Origin: VXRJ01 sp964636705
Lineage (GTDB): Bacteria; Acidobacteriota; Vicinamibacteria; Vicinamibacterales; UBA8438
Direction of reading: 5' to 3'
NCBI GenBank assembly: GCA_964636705.1
Contig: CAZWUJ010000013.1
Location: forward strand, 1-64,000
DNA length: 64,000 nt
Positions 8,497 to 16,404 of this stretch are shown piece after piece (position 1 is the stretch's first letter; the number at the start of each line of letters is the position of its first letter). The notes below the pieces were generated by a model. It saw only the letters and a program-made list of their open reading frames with translations, was not told the DNA's origin and ran no database searches. A program made the translations under genes and the position numbers.

Positions 8497-9345
8497 CTAT
8501 TGCGCGTTGCGACGGCGCAGGTACTCGACCGTTGCCAGCAGGAGGACCGCGAAGAGGATGAGGAACGTCGCGACGGCAAGTATGGCGGGGCTGATCTGTT
8601 CCCGAATGCCCGACCACATCTGGCGTGGAATGGTGCGCTGGCTCCCGCCTGCCATGAACAGCACGACGACCACCTCGTCAAACGACGCGGCGAAGGCGAA
8701 GAGCGCGCCGGAAAGCACGCCGGGCGCTATCAACGGCAACTGCACGCGCCGGAAGGCGTAGAGCGGACTCGCTCCGAGGCTGGCGGCGGCGCGCAACAGG
8801 GTGGGATCGAACGACGAAAGCGTCGCGGTGACCGTGATCACGACGAACGGCGTCCCGAGCGCCGCGTGGGCGAGGATGATGCCGATGTGGGTCTGCGTCA
8901 GGCGCAGGTCGGAATAGAAGAAGAACATGCCGGTGGCGGAGATGATCACCGGCGTCACCATCGGCGAGATCAGGAGCGCCGTCACGAAGCGGCGCATCGG
9001 CATCGCCCGATTGGCAAGGCCGAGGGCGGCCAGCGTGCCGAGGGTGGTCGCCAGCGCGGTTGCGGCAACGCCGATCAGCAGGCTGTTGGCGAGCGCGCCG
9101 GTCCAGGCGCCGCCCGACGCAATCTCCCGGTACCACCGGAGCGACCAGGCGTCCGGGTCGAGCCGCAGCATGCCTTCGGTGAAGGTGAAGTACGGCTCGG
9201 CGTTGAAGCTGAGCGGCACGATCACCAGGATCGGCGCCAGCAGAAACACGAAGACCAGCGTGCACGCGGCGAGATAAACGACCCGCAGCACCCGCTCCTG
9301 CGGCGCCATCGGGGGATGGACGACCGCCGCCTCGCCAGCCGCCAT
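8497..9345 (-). CDS. ABC transporter permease, PotC-like (polyamine/iron importer class)
   Basis: 282 residues with about six hydrophobic membrane segments and the EAA-loop region AAASLGASPLYAFRRVQLPL, through which such permeases contact the ATPase. It resembles PotC/YdcV inner-membrane subunits. It is last in a four-gene importer operon transcribed leftward; its ATG at 9345 is one base after the stop of the preceding permease, implying coupled translation. Palindrome cluster B follows directly. The transported compound is not readable from the sequence; polyamine is the most common assignment for this family. Confidence 0.87.
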   Translation of the reverse strand: MAAGEAAVVHPPMAPQERVLRVVYLAACTLVFVFLLAPILVIVPLSFNAEPYFTFTEGMLRLDPDAWSLRWYREIASGGAWTGALANSLLIGVAATALATTLGTLAALGLANRAMPMRRFVTALLISPMVTPVIISATGMFFFYSDLRLTQTHIGIILAHAALGTPFVVITVTATLSSFDPTLLRAAASLGASPLYAFRRVQLPLIAPGVLSGALFAFAASFDEVVVVLFMAGGSQRTIPRQMWSGIREQISPAILAVATFLILFAVLLLATVEYLRRRNAQ

Positions 9346-9346
9346 C

Positions 9347-10558
9347 TCAGCCGAACCTCATCCGGTCGATGCCGATCAAACGGTCGTACACGACATAGAG
9401 CGCGATGATGCACGCCAGCAGCACGCCGCCCAACGCACCCGCCAGACCCCAGTTGAGCGACGTCTGCATGTGGTACGCGATCAGGTTGGAGATCAACTGC
9501 CCGCTCTGCCCGCCCACCAGGGCCGGCGTGATGTAGTAGCCGATGGCCAGTATGAAGACGAGGAGCGATCCGGCCCCGACGCCCGGCAGCGTCTGGGGCC
9601 AGTAGACCCGGCGGAACGCCTGCCACGGACCGGCGCCCAGCGACACCGCGGCGGACATCTGCTGGCGCGGGATCCCCCGCATCACCGAATAGAGCGGCAG
9701 CACCATGAACGGCAGCAGGACATGCGTCATCGCGACGGCGGTGCCGGTCATGTTGTAGACCATCGCGAGCCGATCGCCGTCCGGCACGAAACCGATCGCC
9801 ACCAGCAGGTCGTTGATGACCCCCTGTTGCTGCAGCAGGACGATCCAGGCGGTGGTCCTGACAAGGAGCGACGTCCAGAACGGCACCAGCACCAACGCCA
9901 GCAGCAGGTTGGCGCGGCGCGGCGGCGCCTGCGCGATCAGGTGCGCTATCGGGTAGCCGAGCAACAGGCACAGGAACGTGATTCCGAGGCTGACGAGCAG
10001 CGTCCGCGACAGGAGCGGCAGATAGATGCGGCGTTCCGGAGGCTGCCGGACAATCGCGCCCTCCGCTCCCTCATCCAGATCGAGCGCGTTCAGGTAGTGG
10101 CGAATCGTGAAGCGCTGCCCCGCCGTGGCGACCGCCCTCCAGGTGGCGGCATCGGCCCAGGCCGGATCGGCAGCCACAAACGCGGCGCGCCAGCCGCCCG
10201 CGGGCGGCTGGTCTCCGTCCGGCAGGGCGCGGGCGGTCCGGACGAGGACGCTCCGCAGGCCGCCGGCCACGCGGTTGACACGCCCCGCGACGCGGCCGAT
10301 GGTACGAGCCTCGCGCACCTGCCTCAGCTCGCGCGCCGCCGCCGCAAACGTCGCCTCGTCCGGCGCCCCGGCGCCGTTCCAGGCGTCCAGTCGCTCGAGC
10401 GTCTCGGGCAGCGCGTCGGCCACCACCGGGTCGTAGACGCTGCGCGACAGCATCACGGTCAGCGGGGCGAGGAAGGTGATGCCGATGAACACGACGAGCG
10501 GCAGCGTCAGGCCGACGGCGCGCCACTGCGGCCGGGTCAGGCGCGGGCGGGTAAGCAT
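9347..10558 (-). CDS. ABC transporter permease, PotB-like with large periplasmic insert
   Basis: 403 residues, some 100 more than a typical PotB. After the first membrane segment (about residues 15-35) there is a hydrophilic stretch of roughly 130 residues rich in Ala and Arg, then the remaining five or so segments and the EAA motif AAVSLGAGPWQAFRRVYWPQ. The long first loop should face the periplasm, close to the binding protein, and is a known variation in some proteobacterial polyamine-type permeases. It starts 9 bases after the binding-protein stop codon and is followed at one base by the second permease. Confidence 0.87.
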   Translation of the reverse strand: MLTRPRLTRPQWRAVGLTLPLVVFIGITFLAPLTVMLSRSVYDPVVADALPETLERLDAWNGAGAPDEATFAAAARELRQVREARTIGRVAGRVNRVAGGLRSVLVRTARALPDGDQPPAGGWRAAFVAADPAWADAATWRAVATAGQRFTIRHYLNALDLDEGAEGAIVRQPPERRIYLPLLSRTLLVSLGITFLCLLLGYPIAHLIAQAPPRRANLLLALVLVPFWTSLLVRTTAWIVLLQQQGVINDLLVAIGFVPDGDRLAMVYNMTGTAVAMTHVLLPFMVLPLYSVMRGIPRQQMSAAVSLGAGPWQAFRRVYWPQTLPGVGAGSLLVFILAIGYYITPALVGGQSGQLISNLIAYHMQTSLNWGLAGALGGVLLACIIALYVVYDRLIGIDRMRFG

Positions 10559-10567
10559 CTCAGGCGG

Positions 10568-11686
10568 TCACTGCGCGAGCCAGGCGGCGAACCGCTCGTT
10601 CAGTTCGTCCTGGTGATCGCTCCACCATTGCCAGTCGTTCCGGAGCGCCCGCTCCAGGTGCTCCGGCGTCGCGGGCATGTGCGGGTCCATGTCGACGCCA
10701 GTGTCGAAGTGGGTCGTGATGAGCGGCGCCGCCGACCGCCGCGTCGGGCTGTAGGAGATGTAGCGGCCGAGGCGCGACATCGACCGGGCAGTCGTGGCGA
10801 AACGGACGAACGCCAGCGCCTCGTCGTAGTTCCGCGTTCCGGCCACGATGCCCATCTGGCCGACGTCGAGCACCTGCCCGTCCCAGACGATGACGAACGG
10901 CTGCTTCTCGATCACCTGGGCGTTGAAGATCCGGCCGTTGTACGCGCCACTCATCACCACCTCGCCGTCCGCCAGCATCTGCGGCGGCTGCGCGCCAGCC
11001 TCCCACCAGACCACTTCGTCCTTGATCGTGTCGAGCTTGGCGAAAGCGCGGTCGATCCCCTCGGGCGTGTCGAGCGTCGCATAGACCTCGTCGATCGGCA
11101 CGCCGTCGGCGATGAGCGCCCACTCCAGGTTGACGAACGGCGTTCGGCGCAACCCGCGTCGGCCGGGGAACTTCTCGAGGTCGAAGAAGTCCGCCATCGT
11201 CTCGGGCCGCTGACCGGGAAACAGCTCCGCGTTGTAGGCGTAGATGCCCGACGAGAAGATGGTGCCGACAGCGCACTCGGTCTGGGTGCCGGCGAGGAAG
11301 TCGTCGACGGCCGGCGTGCCGTCGGGGGCCGGCGCCAGCACGTCGGTCGGGATCGGCTCGAGCAGACCCTCGTCGCAGGCGCGGACCGCGTCGGCGATTT
11401 CCATGTCGACGACATCCCAATAGACGTTGCCGGTGTCGACCTGGGCCCGAACCTGGGCAAGCCCGCCGTTGTAGTCCTCCAACTGGACCCGGATGCCGGT
11501 CTCGGCCATGAACGGCTCGTGGTAGCCGAGGACGCAGGCCCGGGTGTAGGCGCCGCCCCAGGACGTGACGGTTACGGACGGGCCGCCGCCGCCGAGACAG
11601 GCGGCCTGCGCGACCAGCAACAGCGTCGCGGCGCCGGCCGCAAGTCCCCCCGGACGGGCGCGTCCGCCCCTGACTCCTGGCTCCAC
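10568..11686 (-). CDS. Periplasmic extracellular solute-binding lipoprotein, PotD-like
   Basis: 372 residues with a lipoprotein-type signal (LLLVAQAAC; acylated Cys about residue 30) followed by the family 1/PotD-like binding fold: VTVTSWGGAY, YWDVVDMEIADAV, GIYAYNAELFPG, and near the C-terminus LGRYISYSPTRR. It should capture the substrate in the periplasm for the two permeases encoded downstream. Its GTG start shares one base with the TAG stop of the ATPase gene (TAGTG), so the operon is tightly coupled. Substrate unknown; polyamine or a small carboxylate are typical for this fold. Confidence 0.85.
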   Translation of the reverse strand: MEPGVRGGRARPGGLAAGAATLLLVAQAACLGGGGPSVTVTSWGGAYTRACVLGYHEPFMAETGIRVQLEDYNGGLAQVRAQVDTGNVYWDVVDMEIADAVRACDEGLLEPIPTDVLAPAPDGTPAVDDFLAGTQTECAVGTIFSSGIYAYNAELFPGQRPETMADFFDLEKFPGRRGLRRTPFVNLEWALIADGVPIDEVYATLDTPEGIDRAFAKLDTIKDEVVWWEAGAQPPQMLADGEVVMSGAYNGRIFNAQVIEKQPFVIVWDGQVLDVGQMGIVAGTRNYDEALAFVRFATTARSMSRLGRYISYSPTRRSAAPLITTHFDTGVDMDPHMPATPEHLERALRNDWQWWSDHQDELNERFAAWLAQ

Positions 11687-12807
11687 TAGACTGCCGCTCC
11701 GTCGTCACGTTCGCAGTTCAGCGCGCGGCAGTCGGTCGGCGTCCAGCCGAGGCGAATCCGGTCGCCCTCCAGCACCGCGCCATGTCCCACGATGTTCTTG
11801 ATCTTCACCACGAAACCCGAGTGTCCGCAGACGGTAACCCGCAACTGCAGTTGATCCCCCATGAACGCGATGTCGTCCACCGTCGCCTCGTACTCGTTCG
11901 TATAGAGCCCCGGCCGGGGATCGACCGCCACCCGCTCCGGACGTATCGAGAGCGTCGTCTCGTCGCCCGGGCCGCACGGCGCGACGCGGAGCGCCTGCAC
12001 GCTGGCCCCGGCCACGTCCACCTCGCACAGATCCTCGTCGCGGAATCCCGTGACCCGGCCGTGGAGGCGGTTGTTCTCGCCGATGAAACTGGCGACGAAG
12101 GCACGCTCCGGCTCCTCGTAGAGCGCCTCGGGCGGCGCGATCTGCTCGATCTCTCCGGCCCGGAAGACGGCCACCCGGTCCGACATCACCATCGCCTCCT
12201 GCTGATCGTGCGTGACGTAGAGGATGGTGACGCCGAGCGTGCGGTGAATCCGGCGGATCTCGTACTGGAGCTCCTCGCGCAACCGCCGGTCGAGGGCGCC
12301 TAGCGGTTCGTCCATCAGGACCAGTTCGGGCTCGAACACCAGCGCCCGGGCAATCGCCACCCGCTGCTGCTGCCCGCCGGAAAGCTGTCCCGGGCGGCGA
12401 TTTTCGAAGCCCGCGAGCCGCACCAGATCGAGTGCGCGCCGCACCCGCGCCGCCTGCTCGTCGCGCGGGAGGCGCCGCACCTCCAGGGGAAAGGCGAGGT
12501 TCTCTCCCACCGTCATGTGCGGGAAGAGCGCGTAGTGCTGAAACACCATCCCGATCCCGCGCTGCCGCGGCGGCACGTGCTCGACGGGCCGTCCGGCGAT
12601 GCGGATCGCGCCCGCCGTCGGCGTCTCGAAACCCGCCAGCATCATCAGGCAGGTGGTCTTGCCGGAGCCGGACGGCCCCAGCAGCGTGAGAAACTCACCC
12701 TTCTCGACGGCGAGGTCGACATCGCGCACGACGAGCGTCCGCCCATCGAAGCTCTTGCTGACACCGACGAACTCGACGTACGCCCCGTCCTGATCCGCCA
12801 CCGTCAT
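11686..12807 (-). CDS. ABC transporter ATP-binding protein, PotA-like
   Basis: 373-residue cytoplasmic ATPase. Walker A is LLGPSGSGKTT, the ABC signature LSGGQQQRVAIARAL, Walker B LVLMDEPLGALDR, and the H-loop YVTHDQQEAM. A C-terminal TOBE-type domain (about residues 275-365) is present, as in PotA, FbpC and MalK subfamilies, where it can carry regulatory contacts. It is the first transporter gene of the leftward operon. Its ATG overlaps the stop of the upstream RHH protein by four bases (ATGA), so that protein belongs to the same transcript. Confidence 0.9.
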   Translation of the reverse strand: MTVADQDGAYVEFVGVSKSFDGRTLVVRDVDLAVEKGEFLTLLGPSGSGKTTCLMMLAGFETPTAGAIRIAGRPVEHVPPRQRGIGMVFQHYALFPHMTVGENLAFPLEVRRLPRDEQAARVRRALDLVRLAGFENRRPGQLSGGQQQRVAIARALVFEPELVLMDEPLGALDRRLREELQYEIRRIHRTLGVTILYVTHDQQEAMVMSDRVAVFRAGEIEQIAPPEALYEEPERAFVASFIGENNRLHGRVTGFRDEDLCEVDVAGASVQALRVAPCGPGDETTLSIRPERVAVDPRPGLYTNEYEATVDDIAFMGDQLQLRVTVCGHSGFVVKIKNIVGHGAVLEGDRIRLGWTPTDCRALNCERDDGAAV

Positions 12808-13052
12808 GCTTCGAAGGCCGTAGAGTCCACCGTCCGTTGCTCCTCCAGCACAGCGTTGAACTCCTTCAGGTCACGTTCTGTCCAGGTGGCATAGCGCCGC
12901 AACCGTTCCCGTCGCGCATCCGTTCCGACGGCCTGCTGCAAGATCGCCACCACGGTGTGATCCAGGCTCTCCCCCCGTGCCGCGCTGATGGCGCGGAGTC
13001 GCCTCAACAGTTCGGCGTCGACGTTTCGGAGCGTGAGCTGTGTGGACGGCAT
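12804..13052 (-). CDS. Ribbon-helix-helix (antitoxin/Arc-like) protein leading the importer operon
   Basis: 82 residues starting at MPSTQLTLRNVDAELL. The pattern of a short strand (QLTLRNV), a helix (DAELLRRLRAISAARG) and a second helix (SLDHTVVAILQQAVG) is that of RHH DNA-binding antitoxins of the FitA/VapB class. The C-terminal 35 residues are Arg/Glu-rich and could be a binding tail for a toxin, but no PIN or other toxin gene is adjacent. Instead its stop overlaps the ATG of the importer ATPase (ATGA, 12804-12807). It may be an orphan antitoxin, or a local repressor of the operon and of the divergent binding-protein gene 73 bases away. Confidence 0.72.
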   Translation of the reverse strand: MPSTQLTLRNVDAELLRRLRAISAARGESLDHTVVAILQQAVGTDARRERLRRYATWTERDLKEFNAVLEEQRTVDSTAFEA

Positions 13053-13125
13053 TGGCAGCAGGACTTTACTACAGTGCCTGCCGCTCGCCGGATTCGCGAT
13101 ATCGTGTGCCAGAAGGAGCAGACCG

Positions 13126-14328
13126 ATGCCAATCAGCCGTCGTGACGTGCTTGCGTCGCTCGGCGCCCTGGGCGCCATGGGAACCGGATTGGGTGTCGCC
13201 GGCGCCACGTCCCGGTTCCCCGCCTTCCTGCAGTCCCGGCCGCTGCGTATCGGCGCGCTCATCTCGCACATGGACCGGCAGGGACAGGACGAGTTGTACC
13301 AGCCCTACGACCAGCAGATGCGCCTCGGCCTCGAACTCGCCATCTCGGAGATCAACGCGGCGGGGGGAATCCTGGGACGGCAGGTCGAGTTGCTCGTCGC
13401 CGACGACGAGGGCAGCCCGGGTCCGGGAGCGGCGGCGGCGGTCGAACTGATCCGTAACGAGGGGATAGAGGCGCTCGTGAGCGGCTTCATCATGGCGATG
13501 CCGCCGGTGCTGGACCGCACCCTCGAGCGCGAAGGGCTGGACATTCCGGTCGTGCACGCCTATCAGACCCCCGGCACCTACTGCGGGGGCATCGCCCTCT
13601 TCGGGTCGACGACGCTCCAGGCGATCTCGACGCTGGTCGAGCACCGCGGCCCGGATGCCCGGCGGCGCACCTTCCAGGTCTCCGACTGGAGCCCTTCCCA
13701 GCGGGAGGTGTCGAACCAGTTCTACCGCCGGGTGCAGGGCGGCGCGACCGGCGCGGCCCTGGTGACGACGCCGGTCACCGGCAACAGCCCCGGCGAGTAC
13801 ACGGGCCTCGTGCGGTGGGCGCGCGACCTGGACGCGAGGAACTTCTGGATCTCCGTCCCGCGGCCCTACGCCGTGAACGTGGTGACGCAGGCCGACTCGA
13901 TCGGCGCCGCGCGCGATTTCGCTTACCACTTCCTGGAGTTCAGCGAATGGCAGGCGTCGCAACTGCCGGAGGGCGTCGAGGCCTGGACCTCCGTGCCCTT
14001 CGTCGCCAGCGAAGATCGCCCCGGCGTCCGCGACTTCGTCGCGCGCGCCCGCCGCCATTCGGGTGACGACCTGGTGACGCACGTCGCGTTCTCGCACCAT
14101 GCGGCCGTTCACGGGCTGGCGCGCGCCATCGAGCAGGCCGGCAGCACGGCGCCGGACGCAGTGCGCGCCGCCCTCGACGGACTCCGCCTGGACGTAGCGA
14201 CGGGCACGTTGACCCTCGGTGCGGATGGCTACGCCACGATGCCGATGTATGTCGCGCGCGCCACCCGCGGCGGCCTGGAGGTTGCGCAGCGGTTCGAGGA
14301 CGTGGCGCCGGAAGCGACGTGCGCCTGA
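13126..14328 (+). CDS. Substrate-binding protein of the LivJ/urea-amide class, Tat-exported
   Basis: 400 residues. The N-terminus MPISRRDVLASLGALGAMG is a twin-arginine signal. The mature part is a type 1 periplasmic-binding fold: RIGALISHMDRQGQD, then LAISEINAAGGILGRQVELLV, the hallmark of branched-chain amino-acid, urea or short-chain-amide receptors (FmdD/UrtA-like). AGAAGGAG at 13111-13118 sets the ATG at 13126. No permease or ATPase of that class is in the window, so it is an orphan receptor. It diverges from the RHH/importer operon, leaving 73 bases for both promoters. A partner transporter may be elsewhere, or the protein may work as a sensor. Confidence 0.85.
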   Translation: MPISRRDVLASLGALGAMGTGLGVAGATSRFPAFLQSRPLRIGALISHMDRQGQDELYQPYDQQMRLGLELAISEINAAGGILGRQVELLVADDEGSPGPGAAAAVELIRNEGIEALVSGFIMAMPPVLDRTLEREGLDIPVVHAYQTPGTYCGGIALFGSTTLQAISTLVEHRGPDARRRTFQVSDWSPSQREVSNQFYRRVQGGATGAALVTTPVTGNSPGEYTGLVRWARDLDARNFWISVPRPYAVNVVTQADSIGAARDFAYHFLEFSEWQASQLPEGVEAWTSVPFVASEDRPGVRDFVARARRHSGDDLVTHVAFSHHAAVHGLARAIEQAGSTAPDAVRAALDGLRLDVATGTLTLGADGYATMPMYVARATRGGLEVAQRFEDVAPEATCA

Positions 14329-14690
14329 CGGAGGAGGAGATCGCTTTGCTGGAGCTGGCCTGGATCAAGTGCGACAACAAGTGGTGCGACTTCTGGCGCG
14401 TAGACCTTCGGAACGTCTCGGCCCAAGGGGTGTACATCATCTGGCGCGGAGGACCGGAGCCCGCGGTCATTCGCGTCGGCCAGGGTGATGTCGCTGCCAG
14501 AATCACCGCGCATCGTAGCGACGAAGCGATCAGTGCTCACGTTGGGGACGCACCGGCGTTCGTTACCTGGGCAACTGTGCCCCTTGGGTCTCGCGACGGC
14601 GTGGAGCGCTACCTGGCCGATCGCTACGGTCCCCTGGTCGGCGGCGCGTTCCCGGCCGTGGCGCCGATTCAAGTGAATCTTGCAAAGTAG
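14319..14690 (+). CDS. GIY-YIG-like domain protein
   Basis: About 123 residues. AQGVYIIWRGG followed by VIRVGQGDVAARITAHR resembles the GIY-YIG nuclease core (the first motif, then the V-G-Q-x-x-x-x-R-I-x-x-H segment with the conserved Arg), and VERYLADRYGPLVGG could supply the C-terminal catalytic Glu. The second Tyr of the classical motif is replaced, so activity is uncertain. The GTG start at 14319 overlaps the preceding gene by ten bases; a TTG at 14346 preceded by GAGGAGGAG is an equally good start. It is the first of four same-strand genes ending at 16385 that read as one cassette and are less GC-rich by eye than their neighbours. Confidence 0.55.
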   Translation: MRLTEEEIALLELAWIKCDNKWCDFWRVDLRNVSAQGVYIIWRGGPEPAVIRVGQGDVAARITAHRSDEAISAHVGDAPAFVTWATVPLGSRDGVERYLADRYGPLVGGAFPAVAPIQVNLAK

Positions 14691-14738
14691 TGAATCTTGC
14701 AAGGTGGAGGTACAGCGTTGAGCTAGCATGAGAGTGAC

Positions 14739-15476
14739 ATGGCCCGGCCACGGACCCTCACACACCCCCCTATCGTTGAGGCTCTTGTCGATCTGCGAGC
14801 AGCCGTTCCCGGCCATCCCGAGATGTTCAAGGCACTCGCCGACGAGTTGAGGGATGAGTTCCCGACGAGGGAGGAGCAGCAGGAGCTCCGGTCGACGATT
14901 GAGGTCAAGGACGGCAAGCTCGTGCCCCCGCAAGTCGATCCGCCAGCCTTTGGAGGGGTTCGGGTCGCGAGCGCGGATCGAACGGTCTACGTGCAATTCC
15001 GACCCGATGGCTTCACCCTGAACAACTTGAGGGTTTATATGGGTGGTGACCGACTCATTGGCGAAGCACTGAGGCGCTGGGAGCTCCTGGTCGCACGCAC
15101 AAAGCCCCAGGTCGTGTCACGCGTAGCGCTCCGCTATATCAACAGATTGGAGTTGCCCCTCCAGAGCGGTGACAGGCTCTCGCGATATCTCACAGCCGCC
15201 CCGGAGCTGCCCGAAGGGGCGCCTCTGCACGTCAGTCGCTCCCTTTCACGCGTCGTCGGACACGATGAGCAGCGACGGGCAACAGCCGTCGTGAGCCAGC
15301 AACTCCAGCGCCAGAAGGGAAGACCTGTCGTGGCGGTCGACATAGACGTGTATCGGTCGGACGAATTTCCGGTGGATTCGGTCGCATTGCGCGACGTCTT
15401 GGCCTCCCTTAGAATGTTGAAGAACGAGACGTTCTTTTCTCTGCTCACGGACGAGACCCTCAGCCTCTACGAATGA
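14739..15476 (+). CDS. TIGR04255 family protein
   Basis: 245 residues. The N-terminal THPPIVEALVDLRAAVPG, the central VQFRPDGFTLNNLRVYMGG and the segment RVALRYINRLELP match the sporadically distributed TIGR04255 family, whose biochemical role is unknown; members are often next to variable small genes and near mobile or defence loci. There is no signal peptide or membrane segment, so it should be cytoplasmic. The start ATG at 14739 follows a modest GAGAG sequence. It is followed with a four-base overlap (ATGA) by the next gene, which argues for a joint function. Confidence 0.75.
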   Translation: MARPRTLTHPPIVEALVDLRAAVPGHPEMFKALADELRDEFPTREEQQELRSTIEVKDGKLVPPQVDPPAFGGVRVASADRTVYVQFRPDGFTLNNLRVYMGGDRLIGEALRRWELLVARTKPQVVSRVALRYINRLELPLQSGDRLSRYLTAAPELPEGAPLHVSRSLSRVVGHDEQRRATAVVSQQLQRQKGRPVVAVDIDVYRSDEFPVDSVALRDVLASLRMLKNETFFSLLTDETLSLYE

Positions 15477-15934
15477 GTTCCGTTGCGACCGCAACGTGGG
15501 ACGCCTTTGGTCTGGAAGACCGTTCCTTGGGAACAGCGGCGAGGGCCCTGCGGGAATGGCCCGAGGAGGCCACCGCGCGTGCGAGTGGTGACAGGGAGAA
15601 CGAGATCGTATCCCGCCTTCTTGGGGCAGCCGTGCAAGCCGACGGCGTGTCATTCGACGCCTTCAGCAAAGCGTTGGAGTTCATGCGGTTCCTTCCCTCC
15701 GAATTGCCTCTGCCTTTGGTCGTCATCGAGTCGGAGGATGAGATCGGATTGGATTGGGACGAAGACCCTCGGAGCGTGGTAAGCCTTACGATCGACGACT
15801 CTGGCCAGATCGGCTTCGCAGCGCTGCTCGGGCGGGAGCCCATCTACGGGCGAGTCGACTACATCGACGATGGACTTCCGGAGTTGCTTCGCGACGTTCT
15901 GGCGCGTCTTTACCCGTCGGCGCGACTCGGTTAG
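15473..15934 (+). CDS. Conserved hypothetical protein coupled to TIGR04255
   Basis: 153 residues, acidic, no signal peptide. Features are a helical N-terminal half (residues 15-70) and a strand-rich half with LPLPLVVIESEDEIGLDWDED, VVSLTIDDSGQIGFAALLG, YGRVDYIDDGLPELLRDVLARL. I do not recognise a named domain. The pattern of short strands with 'G-L-D-W' resembles proteins that commonly follow TIGR04255 genes, which fits the four-base ATGA overlap with the preceding gene. No function can be given. Confidence 0.65.
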   Translation: MSSVATATWDAFGLEDRSLGTAARALREWPEEATARASGDRENEIVSRLLGAAVQADGVSFDAFSKALEFMRFLPSELPLPLVVIESEDEIGLDWDEDPRSVVSLTIDDSGQIGFAALLGREPIYGRVDYIDDGLPELLRDVLARLYPSARLG

Positions 15935-16385
15935 CGAGCCACGCGCGACCCCGGCGGCACCTGGGCCGTACGAGGACGGCCCCGTCGACGACGCTGAACG
16001 CCTGTCGCGATTCATCTTCGATCAGCGTGCATTCACAGCCTCTACGGGACGGATGGACTTCCGTCAGTTCCTGCCTCCCAGAAGCGGGGAACATACGGAT
16101 GAGGTTTCCGTTATGCGAACAGAGGACCTGGGCGAAGACGCCGTGTGGACCCTGGGCCGGGAAACTGCCGCGGACGCTTCAGGACGTCTTGTTCGGGCCC
16201 GTGGCGACTTCACAGCTCCGGCGGCGAAGAACAGTCGAGTTGGAGCATGGCAGCTCGATGTTCAGCCATCCGTACCGCCACCCAGACATGCCCTCGTCGT
16301 GGGTTGGCCCCCAGTGAGTGAGCGTGAGGCGCGCAAGAGTCTCGCGCAGCAACTGCGACGAGGCGCCCGACTCGTCGTCTGCTAA
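15870..16385 (+). CDS. Hypothetical protein, last gene of the TIGR04255 cassette
   Basis: Up to 171 residues. The part with protein-like character starts near residue 40: DDAERLSRFIFDQRAFT, RMDFRQFLPP, VSVMRTEDLGEDAVWTLG, and a C-terminal helix EREARKSLAQQLRRGARLVV. It lacks a signal peptide. The only ATG, at 15870, makes it overlap the previous gene by 65 bases; no standard start is visible after that gene's stop, so the overlap may be real. No domain is recognised. Its position at the end of a tight same-strand group suggests it acts with the TIGR04255 protein. It converges on the RND efflux operon, 20 bases away. Confidence 0.6.
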   Translation: MDFRSCFATFWRVFTRRRDSVSEPRATPAAPGPYEDGPVDDAERLSRFIFDQRAFTASTGRMDFRQFLPPRSGEHTDEVSVMRTEDLGEDAVWTLGRETAADASGRLVRARGDFTAPAAKNSRVGAWQLDVQPSVPPPRHALVVGWPPVSEREARKSLAQQLRRGARLVVC

Positions 16386-16404
16386 CCCGTTCCGCCGCTG
16401 GCCC

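Noticed and set aside
9470..11689. 739-codon plus-strand open frame over the importer operon
   Set aside because: Antisense of permease and binding-protein genes, which have clear family motifs on the minus strand.
12988..13125. Longer N-terminus for the orphan receptor
   Set aside because: The extra residues overlap the divergent RHH gene and would bury the Tat signal; AGAAGGAG marks 13126.
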